From Xestospongia muta (lineage: Eukaryota; Porifera; Demospongiae; Haplosclerida; Petrosiidae): DNA of 64,000 nt. The first letter of the stretch is position 1. Every line of letters begins with the position of its first letter. The stretch spans positions 18,542,047-18,606,046 of the forward strand of contig OY848918.1 of NCBI GenBank assembly GCA_963693285.1. The letters are read 5' to 3'. This document shows, piece by piece, positions 34,780-46,623 of the stretch. The notes under the pieces were generated by a model. It searched no databases, was not told where the DNA came from, and saw nothing but the letters and a program-made list of their open reading frames with translations. Made by a program: the position numbers and the translations under genes.

Positions 34780-35300
34780 CATGAGAAGATCATAAGAGTA
34801 ACAAGATTGATGCTATTTCTTATGGTCACAAAGCACAGAATATCCTGGAGTTATGTTCCATTCTAGAACTAAATAATTATTATGGAAATTAATTCCGAAT
34901 TAGCCAAATATTACAACCCATAAATAACCTGTTACGAAGTAATGTGAAGTGGGAGTGGTCTATACTATGTGACTAATCTGTAGATCATAATAGCGAAGCA
35001 TTAGTGTAATCAAAGTTTTGGTACATCATATTCAGGACTACCCACAGTTCTAGCACTAGTGGCCTCTCACTATGGTATTGGAGCAATGTTGTCAAACATA
35101 TGTAAAGATAACATTTGTATTACACTAGGAATAACCCCTTGATTTTGTCAATGCCTAATATTGATTAGATGTAGTCATTACCACTGCCTGATAAGTGTTC
35201 GTGAACTGTTTAGAGTATTAATGAACCATTATGAGAAAACAGTATTCATTATTAATATATGACTAGATAGACCCTATTTTAGTTTAAACATTTCTTTAAA
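34780..35300. other. Unassigned sequence after gypsy relic
   Basis: No gene recognised. It may contain more decayed pol sequence, but I cannot support an alignment. Confidence 0.35.
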
Positions 35301-35309
35301 CCTAAAGCT

Positions 35310-35640
35310 TAGATTACTGCTAGTCATTTAGTACTGCTAAACAATACAAGATGTATTAATATCACATTAACATTCTCCGTATTACAGGCACTATTTAGAG
35401 TCAACTTGTATGAGATGGCTAAATAGACAAATCATCTTACTTACTAATCAGTGATGCTTATATAATTGTTCAACCTTTCATTACTATTAATATAACATTG
35501 CCCATGTTACATGTAGTAACAGATCATGTGCAAGGACCAGACATACAGTATAGACATTTTTAGTAGCTATAACAAAACTACAATAGTTTAGGGACACATA
35601 TTTCCTTGTAATATTACATGTGTAATCATCATAAATGCTT
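35310..35640 (+). repeat. Dispersed repeat arm, pair of 6.65 kb
   Basis: Direct, diverged match to 6,645-7,010 with the same order of landmarks ('tattacaggcactattta', 'agatcatgtgc', 'atttccttgtaa'). Confidence 0.6.
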
Positions 35641-36325
35641 ACAGTATAAGGAGAGATTCTATTGACAGTTATATTTCAATACATGTTTAATTTATTATAC
35701 AGAATACACAAAAGCATACATAGACATGGACAAATGTTTATGGCTTCCTTTGTGCAGGTTGCGTTTTAATAAATAATATTCATGGTCATTGTAGTTGAGG
35801 AATTTAATTGAAGATTATGACGTTCATTTAATATTCAAATTTGAATTCAAAAACATGTTAAGTTGTAACAATTATTGGATTATCTCAAAATTTATGCTTT
35901 TAACTCAGTAATAATTCAAAAGCTATTGATCTTGGACAAGGAGATTTAAGGCTAGTACACCTCAGTATATTACAATAAAACAGGTACATTTCTATGTTCT
36001 AGAGTCTACAAGCACTTCACCTCCATTAGCTCAAGTCAATGTAACACATTCATGTATACTGTATATAGTGTCAGTATGGGCACAGTACTGATGTACAGAC
36101 ATATTAGTGTGTTCAGTTTATAATACTCATAATGTAGTTAGTGTGATGAAATATTGAGATGCTAATAAATAGAGGTTTAAATTTTCATACTTTAAGAATA
36201 TTGCTAACAAAACAAGAAAGGTATAATGTGAGAATTACATTAATAAACTCATAAGTGTATATCTACATATAAAATGCATACATATATACATTACAACAAT
36301 ATTGTTACTATATATGAACACTCAC

Positions 36326-36424
36326 ATTATCTGTGCAATTAGGGTCTGCATTGTTTAGAAGTAGAAGAGACACAATTTCAGTGTGTCCACGAAAAGATGC
36401 AGCAATCAACGGTCTCTCAAAACG
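36326..36424 (-). CDS. Gene A ankyrin exon 2
   Basis: A 99-base, phase-0 exon with acceptor TATATAG and donor AAT|GTGAGT. It reads RFERPLIAASFRGHTEIVSL, then LLLNNADPNCTDN. One ankyrin repeat, with PLI replacing the common PLH and NADPN in the turn. No copy B counterpart lies in this window. Confidence 0.75.
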
Positions 36425-36429
36425 CTATA

Positions 36430-36900
36430 TAATAGTAGATGATAATGTTTGTTATTAGCAAATGTCAGTTAACAGATCTATTTAAAATTATTTATTAAAC
36501 AATAATGCAAAGTTTTAATAAGTACAAACAATATCACAATCGTAACAGTAGTATTAGTATATTAATAAAATATAAGTTATTTCTAATAGATGATATTGCA
36601 AAGAAGTCAGTGAACATATAATTGCATTAGGACAACTTAAATTAACATTATAATACTATGAATGTATTAAAAGTCATTACTGGACTTCTTTAATATCTTG
36701 AAATCATTTTTTATTATGGAGTCCTTATAAATACTACATTACTCATTAAAATGTATTGTGAACATTATTTACAGTTATATAGTTACTCTGTGGATATGTT
36801 AATAATATATGTTTTACTAGTAAACATAGTCAACCCTATATACTGGTTTAAACTCTGTGTATAAGAAATGTCAAACTAAATTATCTTAAATATAGAATAC
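36430..36900. other. Intron part between ankyrin exon 2 and duplicated block
   Basis: AT-rich; no gene seen. This portion is missing from arm 2 of the duplicated block. Confidence 0.45.
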
Positions 36901-37564
36901 TGTATATACAGGAAACCATTGCAGAAGGAATAATTTTGGAAATATTTCAAATGTAAATTGAGTTTGTTTGATTCCCAGTTAATATATAGGTGTCGCATGT
37001 GTATAGCAATTCATTTTGATGAGTGAAATAACAATGAATTTGTGCTCCAGATCCTGTCACTAACATTGAAAGTGAATGAAACTTATCATAAGGACTCTAA
37101 GTTGTGTCTGCGGATAAGATCTTTAGTTAGAATATTAAAATATTCAGGGACATTTAGCTGTCTAATAATGGTCTGACTTTCAGTTTGAGACAAAGTGTCT
37201 GGGAACTAGCACATATTGGACTCATACAACTTGCAAAAATGGTGCAGACCACAGAAATGTCATCTATGCTTGTATTTGAAGAATCATGACCACAATCAGC
37301 GCATATCATAACAGCCTTTTGTGTTTTTAACTCTCTTAACAGATATTCAGTTCTAAGTATGCTCTACCAATAAATGCATTCTTGCTATACAAGTCTTATA
37401 TGTTTTTGTCTCCAGAATCATCCTCTCTAAGCAAAAGGACAGGAATACCAGACTAATCTAATATTTTATGAAATTTTAGCTGTTGCTGTTGTTTCAGTAT
37501 TACTTGTCCAGATAAAATAAAGTCATATAGACAATTCTTCTTCCTGTACTAATCAGTAATACCT

Positions 37565-38080
37565 ATATAATTTATTGTAACTTGAAAATGAAGCGTTCTT
37601 TGGAAACGTCCCTTAGTACAAATATGAATCAATATATTATCTTTTAGTAGCAGTCTTTTAATGCTTTGAGACGTTTTCTGAATGAGTTACTTCACTCCAA
37701 ATCCATGTACAATCTTGAAAACACTTTTTAGAACTTTTCTAAGTTTGCTTCGACCAACGGCCTTCTGTCTTGCTGATCCGTATTCCTCTAAGATTCTCTA
37801 CAGCATACTAAATAATCTCCGCATTAAGTTTTTACTTTTTAAGAAACAGCACCTTGAATATGCAGCCTGAAAATTATTTTGCAAGTTTTAAGGTTTCGTT
37901 TTCTTTGACGATGCTCTTGATACTACTGTTGAAAAGTCTACACGTTTTTCTATTCATTGCTAAACGTTGGTAGCTGCTAACGCTTCGCTTGCCAAGTTAT
38001 AGCAGTTCAAAAAAACAGGCAGTGCAGACACACACACACACACAGTAACAGACTACAGTACCCTCGCTTCTTGCCCATGC
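37565..38080. other. Less AT-rich insert between the duplicated arms
   Basis: About 500 bases of mixed composition with more CpG than the surroundings and a (CA)n run at about 38,029-38,044. Short open frames exist on both strands (for example plus, 37,682-37,870) without a recognisable domain. It may be an inserted element or a regulatory segment of gene A; I cannot decide. Confidence 0.35.
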
Positions 38081-38084
38081 GCAG

Positions 38085-39130
38085 GGAGGTTAATAATACA
38101 GTATGCACAAAGACATACTTGTACAGAGCAAAAGCTTGTGACTTTCATTGTGCAGGCATGTTGTAACAAATAATATTCATGATCATTGCAGTTGATGAAT
38201 TTAGTTAAAGAATATGACTTTCATTAAATCTTGAAATAATAAAATTAAACACATGTTAACTTGTAATACTTGTTGGATTACTTCAAAATGTATATTTCAA
38301 CTCATGTCAAAAGTTTTGATATTGGATAAGGAGATTTGAAGTTAATAAACTTCAGTATACTGTCATATACAGACAACATTTCAATGTTCTACAGTGTGTG
38401 TGATTGATTTGGACAAAGCTAAAGTAGGAATATTTCCTTGTTGGGTGTTAAGGCAGTGTTGTTATATAAACAAGAAATCTTTTGAGAAGGAATAATTTTG
38501 TAAATTTTACAAATGTGAAGTGATTTGGTCAATTCCCAGTTATCATATAAGTGTGGTATTTGTATAGCAATTCATTCTGGTGGCTAAAATACCAATGAAA
38601 TTGTGCTCCTGATCCTATTACGAAATTTGAAAGTAAACAAAACTATCTTTCATATCATATCAAGGACTCTGAGCTGTGTCTACTGATAAAATATCTTATT
38701 AGAAAATCAAAATATCCATGGTCAATTAGCTATCTATTAATAGTCTGCCCCTTTATTAATAGAGGAAGGATCAGGAGATTAGCACATATTGGATTGGTAC
38801 AACACATAAAAATTTTGCAGACCACAGAAATGTCATCTGTACTTCAATTTTAAAGATCATCACCACAATAAGTCCATAGCATAACAGTCTTTTGTGTTTT
38901 TATCTCTCTTAATAAACCTTCAGTTCTGACTATGATCTACCTATAAATGTATTCCTTCTATACAAGTCCTATATGCTCTTGTCTCAAGAGTCATCCTCTC
39001 TAAGCAAATGGACAGGAACACCAGACTAGTCTAATACTTTATGAAATTTTAGCTGTTGCCAATGACTCACTATTACTTTTTTAAGCAAAATAAAGTCCAA
39101 CATGTCCTTTATTAACTAATACCTCTCTAT
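38085..39130 (+). repeat. Duplicated block, arm 2
   Basis: It matches 35.73-36.01 kb and 36.92-37.56 kb joined together near 38,410-38,470; the middle of arm 1, including ankyrin exon 2, is missing. No coding exon seen. Confidence 0.65.
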
Positions 39131-39134
39131 TACT

Positions 39135-40705
39135 ATACTAATATAGAGCTAGTCTCTAAATATGATTGAATTTTTTTTCCTCTTTTGCTAGTAATCATGA
39201 AACATACAATATACTGGTATAACCACTGAACATAAAAAGTCATCCTTCTAAAAAAATTACTTAATATCATTCATTGTCATAATTTAAAAACTTAGTCTTA
39301 TTCATTGTCATAATTATCTTAATTGAATAATTAGTAGGTCATGAAATTATTATCATAGAAATGTTCACAGCAACACTTGTAAGAGGTAATTTTTGAGAGA
39401 TCATAACAATCTTAAATATCAAAATAAATGTTGACAAAATTAAATTTGTCAAATGATTTTTCCTATTTATAGCCATGCCTTTAATTAAAATATTGGAAGG
39501 AAACATTTTGGCAAGTGAAGAATATTTACCAAACTCATAATTTCCTACATGTTACCACAATCTCACGAATGTTACAATTAATTGTATGTGCAAATTTTAG
39601 GGCATACTGTAATAATATGTAAGTGTTTAAAATTGTATTGTAACACATTTACTATATTGAATTATGAATGTCTAAAGATATGGCTAGTATCATTTTTTGC
39701 TAATCATAACTTTGTTCTAAAGCAGTATGTCACATGAGGCAGTCCAAGTTAATCAAAGATGGGTCTGTGGTCTTATTTGAAAGATTATTACCACAACCAA
39801 CACACATTACAACAGTCATTAAGGTATGAACTTAACATGATAGGGAGACATGTGACTATACATGCTCTACTAAATATAGACCATAATATGATACAGCCTT
39901 ATAAATATCTGATGTATAAAAGTTTATCCTTATTTGCTAAATTTAATGCATTTGTTAAAGTAATTCACAAAATTGTTTATAAAAATCTATTATGTTAGTG
40001 ACATTGCTGAGTATACTGTTTATGAGTGTATAAAACATAAAATTTAATGTTGTTTATAAATATAAATTATAAATCCTGGAATACAACAAAGCAAAGGCCA
40101 CTCAATAAAAATAGACCATAGTTAGCTATGCAAACAACTTGTTGATATAATCATAATCAATACTTCTGATTAGTATTTAACAAACTATATTTATCAGAGC
40201 TTTATCAGCATTCTGGTAGATTGTAAATTTATGAGAACAGTGAGTGAATAAATGTGTGTGTGGTATAAAATCTTGTAATAAATACAGAAAATATATTTTA
40301 CAAATGTCACATTAAAAGCATATTCATAAAAATATTGTCCTTCAAAAGTTTGTGTTAATGATTGATATGAACTGGTTCTGTTAGAATTATTCAGTAACAA
40401 TGTTATTAGATCAACAAATGTACACATCATGTCAGTAATATTAACACTTTATTATTATCAGGAGTGTATAATGAGATAAGACAGAAAAGACAAAAATTCT
40501 ACACTATCAATTAAAATGACACAAGAATTTGTGTTACTAAATTCAGATCATCCCATGTATTATAGCTCAACTAAATCACATTATAATAATGATACAGTTT
40601 GTTTTGATGTCTAAATTATTGATTCTTAGACTTATTTATAAAAACACTGTATACGAAAAATAGGCTTTACTGTTGAGATATATACTTAAATATTGAGAGC
40701 TAGTA
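39135..40705. other. Gene A intron part
   Basis: AT-rich intron sequence. A 79-codon open frame at 39,759-39,998 overlaps a weak third copy of the repeat at 37.26 kb and is not a supportable gene. Nothing else seen. Confidence 0.45.
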
Positions 40706-40711
40706 ACTTAC

Positions 40712-40810
40712 ACTGTTTGGATTATGATAGTTTACATCAGCACCTTGTTCAATAGTAGATTTGACTTCTTCAATGTTTCCATTTTCAGCTGCCAAGTACA
40801 GTTGATCATT
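40712..40810 (-). CDS. Gene A ankyrin exon 1 (first visible exon)
   Basis: A 99-base, phase-0 exon with acceptor TATAATAG and donor AGT|GTAAGT. It reads NDQLYLAAENGNIEEVKSTI, then EQGADVNYHNPNS, a repeat with features of an N-terminal cap (QLYLAAENG in place of TPLH.AA..G). This makes it the likely start of the ankyrin stack. The initiator exon with the ATG must lie further upstream (higher coordinates) and I could not find it. Confidence 0.75.
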
Positions 40811-40814
40811 CTAT

Positions 40815-41300
40815 TATAAATACAACATGTATCACGTAGTGTAGTATAGTGAGTATACAGATCAGCCCTTATGACTAAAAGACCAACTTTTAGAAAGATA
40901 TTCTGTCTATACAATAACACTGATATGTGAGTTTAGTTAGTATGACAGTGATATATAGGGATAATGACATAGTAATGAAAAAGATTATAGATTTACAATT
41001 TTTTTCTGAGACATTGTGAAAAGTGTAACTTTTCCAGACAATATCTTTGAACAGGAGGTCACTTAAAAGAGGAAGCACTGCTAACTAAATTGCCAACCTA
41101 ATTATAATAAGATTAGATTAATCTGTCTGTCTACTAACAACACAACAAAATTGTATAACGTTTTGGTGGTATCTTTCTAAACAGCTGAAAAATAACTTTA
41201 TGAATCAGCTGATGACATTTCATCAAATCCTATGATGGCTACAATGTTTCTGGATTCAATTTGCTCTCAAAATTTGCCTCACTATATATTCTGATTAGCA
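40815..41300. other. Upstream of ankyrin exon 1
   Basis: No gene recognised. It may contain the first intron and promoter of gene A, but no start codon exon or promoter element could be supported. Confidence 0.35.
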
Positions 41301-41358
41301 GTGTTTAGTGAACCCACATTCGGTCCAGAAAGATGTTGGTTATTGAACCAACAGTCGC

Positions 41359-42020
41359 GTGAGAAACATGAATATAATTAAAACCACATGGTATCTTGTG
41401 TGGGTGAGGATGGAGCCTGGTAAGAGGACAACAGTAGACTTTGGTGATAGCACCACCGCGACAGAAGCTAGTGGAATACTTGAAGTTGGAATCAAGTTTA
41501 AAAGCTGGACTCAGAGAAAAAAGGTTATTGATGCTTTTCAAAGGAAGATCTACTGTCAGTTTTACGTACGAGATTCTAGAACTCTAATTCAAGCTCAAAA
41601 ATTCTCTCCAAAGCTAGTAAACAAAGTACCTAATGACATCAACCACACTTTTGTTATGCTTGCTTGCATTCGTGGTGGACGGGCCTTTAAGTCTAGACCA
41701 AATGATGGAAGCAGACCACTGCAAATGTGAGCCATTATTATGCTCTGTTAACTGCACCAACCTAAACAGTTGGCCTAAGCCTAACCTCCCTAGCGTAATT
41801 GAGACAATACCAGTTCACTGAACACTTTTGTTCTGACATGTTATCAGATACTTATCTATTATAATAGGACATTAAGGAAGAATGTAAAGCAGTTATCAAA
41901 ATTAAACTTCCAGAGGCCAAGCAAGCACTAGACGTGAAAGAATTGATGCTTGACCACAATCATGATGTGAACCCTAAAGTTTTTATGAACCTTCCTCAAC
42001 AAAGGAAAGTGAATGAAAAT
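41359..42020 (+). pseudogene. Second ZSWIM/FAR1-type transposase fragment (different family)
   Basis: The first part (41,359-41,726) holds a frame with GIKFKSWTQRKKVIDAFQRK, then YCQFYVRDSRTLIQAQKFSP and LACIRGGRAFKSRP. The second part (41,868-42,020), after an acceptor-like ATAATAG, holds DIKEECKAVIKIKLPEAKQA, then VKELMLDHNHDVNPKVF, and ends at a donor-like AAT|GTAAGT. Together these are the two halves of a FAR1-like zinc-binding domain (the HNH is part of the metal site). The putative donor GTGAGC at 41,727 and the acceptor do not keep phase, so an indel or another splice site must be assumed. No transposase core follows; the next kilobase is AT-rich with a (TA)n run. It is distinct in sequence from the MULE copies at 22, 30 and 62 kb. 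Confidence 0.6.
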
Positions 42021-42039
42021 GTAAGTATAATTGCTCTTA

Positions 42040-42040
<1 letters not shown>

Positions 42041-42071
<31 letters not shown>
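42041..42071 (+). repeat. (TA)n microsatellite
   Basis: About 15 TA dinucleotides in a row. Confidence 0.95.
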
Positions 42072-42074
<3 letters not shown>

Positions 42075-42075
<1 letters not shown>

Positions 42076-43002
42076 TAATTTTAAACTATTTAATTGCATT
42101 GCTTGTATTTTAGACAGAACTGAAAATGAAAATCAAGCATCATTTAACATAACATACTGATTACAGATGGTTTGCATCTTAGGATTCTCAAAATCCTTGA
42201 AGTACGGTATGGATGTCATCACTATCACAATCAATTCACGCTTATCCATTTTTTAGGTTCTACTGTCATGTAAGGCACTGTTAGTTTATGTTTGGTCCAC
42301 TTAATGTAATATATATCATGTGAGACAATATTGATGACACTCTACTTCAATCTTTAGTACAAACAAGTAAGTACAAGTTAATTGATGACATTTAAATGAT
42401 TGTCATGTTATCATTCCTGTGTTGTATCATATGATTTTCACAGGACTCATATGATATCATATGCCATGTGATAATGTTATAATATTCAAAGTTCAGTATT
42501 ATCTACTTGTTGTTTATGACCTTATATATTATACAATGTCATATCTGAGATATATTCTCTATTGACTGTCACATGATAATCACTTGATGTCATGTGACAA
42601 GTAATGGATAATGACATTTTACATTGGAATATTTCTTATGAAGTGCAAGTAATAATAGTTATTTATCATTGTCAATGAAACCACAGCTTTTCCACCAAAT
42701 ATGTAAAGTGTGTATGAGTATCCTAAGATTGCTTTTGACCACATATTACATATTATACTATAATAATATGTCCATTTCACATTCATTTAATGATGTAAGA
42801 CTTTAATAGCATAACAGATAACCTGCAGAAATTCTAATCTCTACGTAGTATTGGGTATTATAGATTGATAACTAACCCCATAGCTTCTATTGACTCTCCA
42901 GACATGGTAATTATATTTCCTTACAGTTAGAGTAGTATTGTCAAAATATTCTTTGGATTTTTACAACTATAAATATCTATAATTAGAACAACACATATAC
43001 TT
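42075..43002. other. AT-rich stretch without gene
   Basis: No coding signal recognised. Some 'catatgatatcatatg' palindromic strings occur at about 42,440-42,470. Confidence 0.4.
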
Positions 43003-43010
43003 ATAGTGAC

Positions 43011-43367
43011 CAGGGGTTCATACAGGATTTGAACTTTGGAAGGGAAAATTCGGTGAATGCTCCTCCTATGTCCCATGCAGTATTGTACTATATATGCATG
43101 TTTTATTAAAACTAATAAAAACACGTCTACATAGTCACCTAGCTAATTCAAATCTTGAACATTTAATGAAGGTTGCAATAGAAGGACCTCCATTAAAAGA
43201 TGTTGACTTTAATGCAATAATGGATATTTTCAAACCAAAAAAATAGGCATATTGAACTTTAACTTAAATAATTATAAGTAATAAATATATATAGAAATTC
43301 TTGGAAATGAAAAGCATCCTGAGGGGGGGGGGGTATCCCAGGGCTTCCCCCCCTGTATAAACCCCTG
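43011..43367 (+). mobile_element. hAT transposon deletion derivative, 357 bases
   Basis: The ends are CAGGGGTTCATACAGG (43,011) and, inverted, CAGGGGTTTATACAGG (ending 43,367), the CAGGG start being typical of hAT elements. GTGAC flanks both ends directly (43,006-43,010 and 43,368-43,372), shorter than the usual 8-base hAT duplication. Inside, 43,145-43,246 encodes 33 residues with SNLEHLMKVAIEGPPL and DVDFNAIMDIFKPKK before a stop, the very C-terminus of hAT-family transposases. So an internal deletion has removed nearly the whole gene. A G12 run (43,322-43,333) and a C7 run close to the right end could pair or form unusual structure. Confidence 0.7.
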
Positions 43368-43379
43368 GTGACTATATAT

Positions 43380-44630
43380 AGTATTATCTTAAATATGTAC
43401 AGTGAATGCAGACCTACCATATATACAGTTTAACATCAGTATACTGTATAGAAGGAAATTTCACATAGTGCAAATCTTCATATATTTCTAAAGCTTACTG
43501 GGAAGTGTACAAATTAAAAAATGCTATTTTTTATCTTATGAAAATGTTAGTTGTAATCATTTACAATAGTGCTCTGTCAATACTTTAATTGTAATGCACT
43601 TTACATATCTAACGAAAAGTTGCAGCATCAAAATTACCACTATCAGATTCTATATTACTAAAACATGTTTGAATACTTGTCTTTTCTGTTCACATTTATT
43701 TTAATTACCATAATTAGCTTTTTTTCATTGTGAAATATTTTCGTTTCACCATTGATAAACAAAATATCTGTGAATCAAAAATTTCTATCTAATGAAGTTT
43801 TTATGTAACAAAAAGTTGGAATGACGAATATTTAGAATAACTGGTACATAAATACCACATGTTTGTCTATTGACGACATTGAGATATCACAGTCGAGTAT
43901 TCAAAATTATTTTCAAGAGCTATTATAACCATCCCTGATGGCCTTATTGACATGGTATCCCCTTATGCAACATGGGACTTCACTTCTTTCTCCATTACTC
44001 GAGCCATTATAACATGTGGTCTCACCTTTGAAACAAATATTTTCAGAACAAAATAAAAGCTAATTATGGTATATTATACTATGACAAATAGACATGATAC
44101 ACCACTAGTTGATGAATTTAACATAATATTTATAATTCTATGTAAAATATAAAGATGTCAGTGATATGTATAATAATAATGGTTTTGTACAATATTGGGA
44201 GGTGGAACTAAAATATATTCATGTGTTATTGTAACTTAATCTTTCATTATCTACTGATATTCATATATTGTGTACAATTTGTGGGTGGAACTGTGATAGT
44301 ATTCATAGATTATTGGAACTAACACTTACTGTATACTGTAGTATAGTAGGAATTAATTAAAATAAACAGTTTATTTGGTTATTTGGGAGAATTTTATAAG
44401 CTTTAACAAATTTTATTGCAAAAGTTATTAATAAATATTGTTAGACTCATTTTATCTTAACTACTAAGCAGTTTAAATGCAATTAATTGACACAATCTAT
44501 CATGTAACAGAAAGTTGTACAAAAATAGAATGGTCAATTGATTTTGCTGAAGGATGTTAGCTAGGTAAATTGTGTATTCTTATAATTGCTTGGGTCATGA
44601 GATTTCTTGTGTTATTCTATCCATGACTTT
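43380..44630. other. AT-rich stretch without gene
   Basis: No coding signal or recognisable repeat on either strand. Confidence 0.4.
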
Positions 44631-44633
44631 GTA

Positions 44634-44636
<3 letters not shown>

Positions 44637-44674
<38 letters not shown>

Positions 44675-44690
44675 TCTCTCTCTCTCTCTC
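44637..44690 (+). repeat. (TC)n microsatellite
   Basis: About 54 bases of TC dinucleotides with two TTTC interruptions, followed by ATGCTTAG. Confidence 0.95.
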
Positions 44691-45064
44691 ATGCTTAGAG
44701 TCATCCTGAACAAATTACATCAATTACCAGCTGGACTGACAGTATGATACATTGTGGGTGTGGTTTACAAGGACAACAGTATTTATTTTCTATATCAGGA
44801 AAAGTCTGATCTTTGTTGTAGTAGTAGTATTATTATATGTAGGGGTAATGATCTGTTCTACTTTACTCTCTTTGTTTGGCTTCTAACACATTTGTTTATA
44901 ATCATTACTAGCTTATATAATATTATTGATTGACTCATAACTCTATCAAATATGTATCAATGACAAATCATACTAAAATATATCATAGACCTCTGAATAC
45001 AAAGTGTAATATATTGTTTTATAGTTATTAGTTTCACTTTTTACAAATATCACAATCATAATAG

Positions 45065-45211
45065 GTTTGATATCAAATTTTACATTGATGTCCACAAAGA
45101 TCATACAGCTAGTACTGACAAGGAGCTAACACTTGATTACTTTAATTTTGAGGAATTGTTAACATCACAATTAGCTACTTTGTCAACAATGAATGTTATT
45201 GAAATTGATTA
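45065..45211 (+). CDS. Possible terminal exon of an unknown plus-strand gene
   Basis: After an acceptor-like CATAATAG the frame reads FDIKFYIDVHKDHTASTDKE, then LTLDYFNFEELLTSQL and ends NVIEID before TAA. The composition is protein-like (acidic, mixed hydrophobic) in a region otherwise closed in all frames. A second candidate lies just after the (TC)n run at about 44,699-44,750 (RVILNKLHQLPAGLTV). I recognise no family and the evidence is weak. Confidence 0.25.
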
Positions 45212-45214
45212 ACA

Positions 45215-46610
45215 AGTTAAGCTATCAAGTTTGATTACACTATCTACATATCCTTAACAATGCAAAGCCTTGCATCACATCACATTGTGTATGTCCATCA
45301 ACTTATCAACACAGTACATGCACAACACATGAATGTGATGTGTCACAATGTAAGGATAGAATCGATTTCTATCTTGTTGTTCCTAGCAGTGCATTCAAGT
45401 CAATCAGATTTCAATTAACATGTGTTCACACATACGAATGTGTTTTGTGGCAGACGATTAACTTATTGAGGCTGTTTGTTGTTTTCATTGCTTGTAACAA
45501 GTATCTAGCCAAAGCTACAAGGATCCAAGACCAAGAGAAAACACATAAAAATAAGTGGCTAACCAGGTAACTGAAACTGAAACTGTCCTTGTTGTAGGCA
45601 TTGAATAAATATTGGACACACCCACCTTGTTCTTTATTTCTATTGCCTTCTTCATTATCTGTAAAGCAAAGCAAGCAGCAACACTTTAGTCTCCATTTTG
45701 CACTAATTGACTTTATAATAACAAGGCGGCTTTTACTTGACATGACTCTGCTTGGTTATTTGAACAATATTGGCACTACGCTATGCTACATGACATGATG
45801 CCAAGAATGCAACTTGGTGCATATACAAATGTATTTTTGTGCACCCAGCTTAACTGTTACATTATTTTCTTCATCATCGATTCATTATGAGTGTTTTATT
45901 CTACAGGAAGGTATAATGCACTAGTGATACTACTGATACTAAGAAAGTAGTAGTTCTTTTAAGATCTATACAATTTATAAAGGTATTGTAATCCTTTTAT
46001 CTACTTCATCTATCTATGTGTTTATTAGTACTTGTTACTATATGTATATTTGTGACCATAAATACAAAAATCGTGCCTAATGTGTAAACAAATTTCGAAC
46101 AAACACCTCTATGAAATTGTTCATTTTGCATTTATCATTTCCAGTAAGACAATGTAATCATAAAGGTCCATAATTGAGCTTGTTACCTACTGAATTTGAA
46201 TAACTTCCTATTCAAGATGACTGCATAGTAACAATTTGTATGCATGTACTTGTTTGAAATTTGTTTGTATGTGAGATACCATTTTGATATTTATTGCTAC
46301 ATTTTTATCATCAATCATTTATTCTTTTATTCATCTTTCGTCCATTTTATTTGTGTTAACCCTATCATCTATCCTTTTATCTATTAGGTCCACTACTCAA
46401 GATACAACTCACAACATAATGAAGTACTCAATGTGACATTATGTGTAATAACCTGTTCATTTTGTGATCAATAAATACTTATATTATGATAAACTGGACT
46501 TTTTAAAATACATAAAAACCTATATATACTTACAATACATTTATATATTTACATGTTCATGAAATGATATAGTAATAAAACAAAGTAAATGTATTATATG
46601 TACCATATAT
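45215..46610. other. Unassigned stretch
   Basis: Overlapping open frames at 45.34-45.80 kb on both strands have no recognisable domain and no splice context. The rest is AT-rich. Confidence 0.35.
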
Positions 46611-46623
46611 CCATACTTTTGTC

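Larger units (their letters stand above)
35700..37560 (+). repeat. Duplicated block, arm 1 (arm 2 at 38.08-39.13 kb)
   Basis: 35,730-36,010 matches 38,100-38,400 ('taataaataatattcatgg' against 'aacaaataatattcatgat') and 36,915-37,560 matches 38,480-39,120 ('tatagcaattcatt', 'accacagaaatgtcatct', 'catcctctctaagcaaa'). Arm 1 contains ankyrin exon 2 of gene A at 36.33-36.42 kb; arm 2 lacks the middle part, including the exon. A third weak relative of the 37.26-kb part appears at about 39,760-39,830. Confidence 0.65.

Noticed and set aside
37682..37870. 62-codon plus-strand frame in the less AT-rich insert
   Set aside because: The antisense frame is just as plausible (RQKAVGRSKLRKVLK); neither matches a family I know.
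38029..38044. Possible regularly spaced array
   Set aside because: It is a plain (CA)n microsatellite; no CRISPR-like structure exists anywhere in this eukaryotic window.
43003..43377. Reading the hAT remnant ends as TATAGTGACC... inverted repeats with a TA target site (mariner-like)
   Set aside because: The longer inverted match has a mismatch (GTGAC against GTCAC), whereas GTGAC repeats directly at both ends and the internal frame is clearly hAT.
45340..45798. Overlapping frames on both strands
   Set aside because: No domain or splice support on either strand, and they overlap each other.
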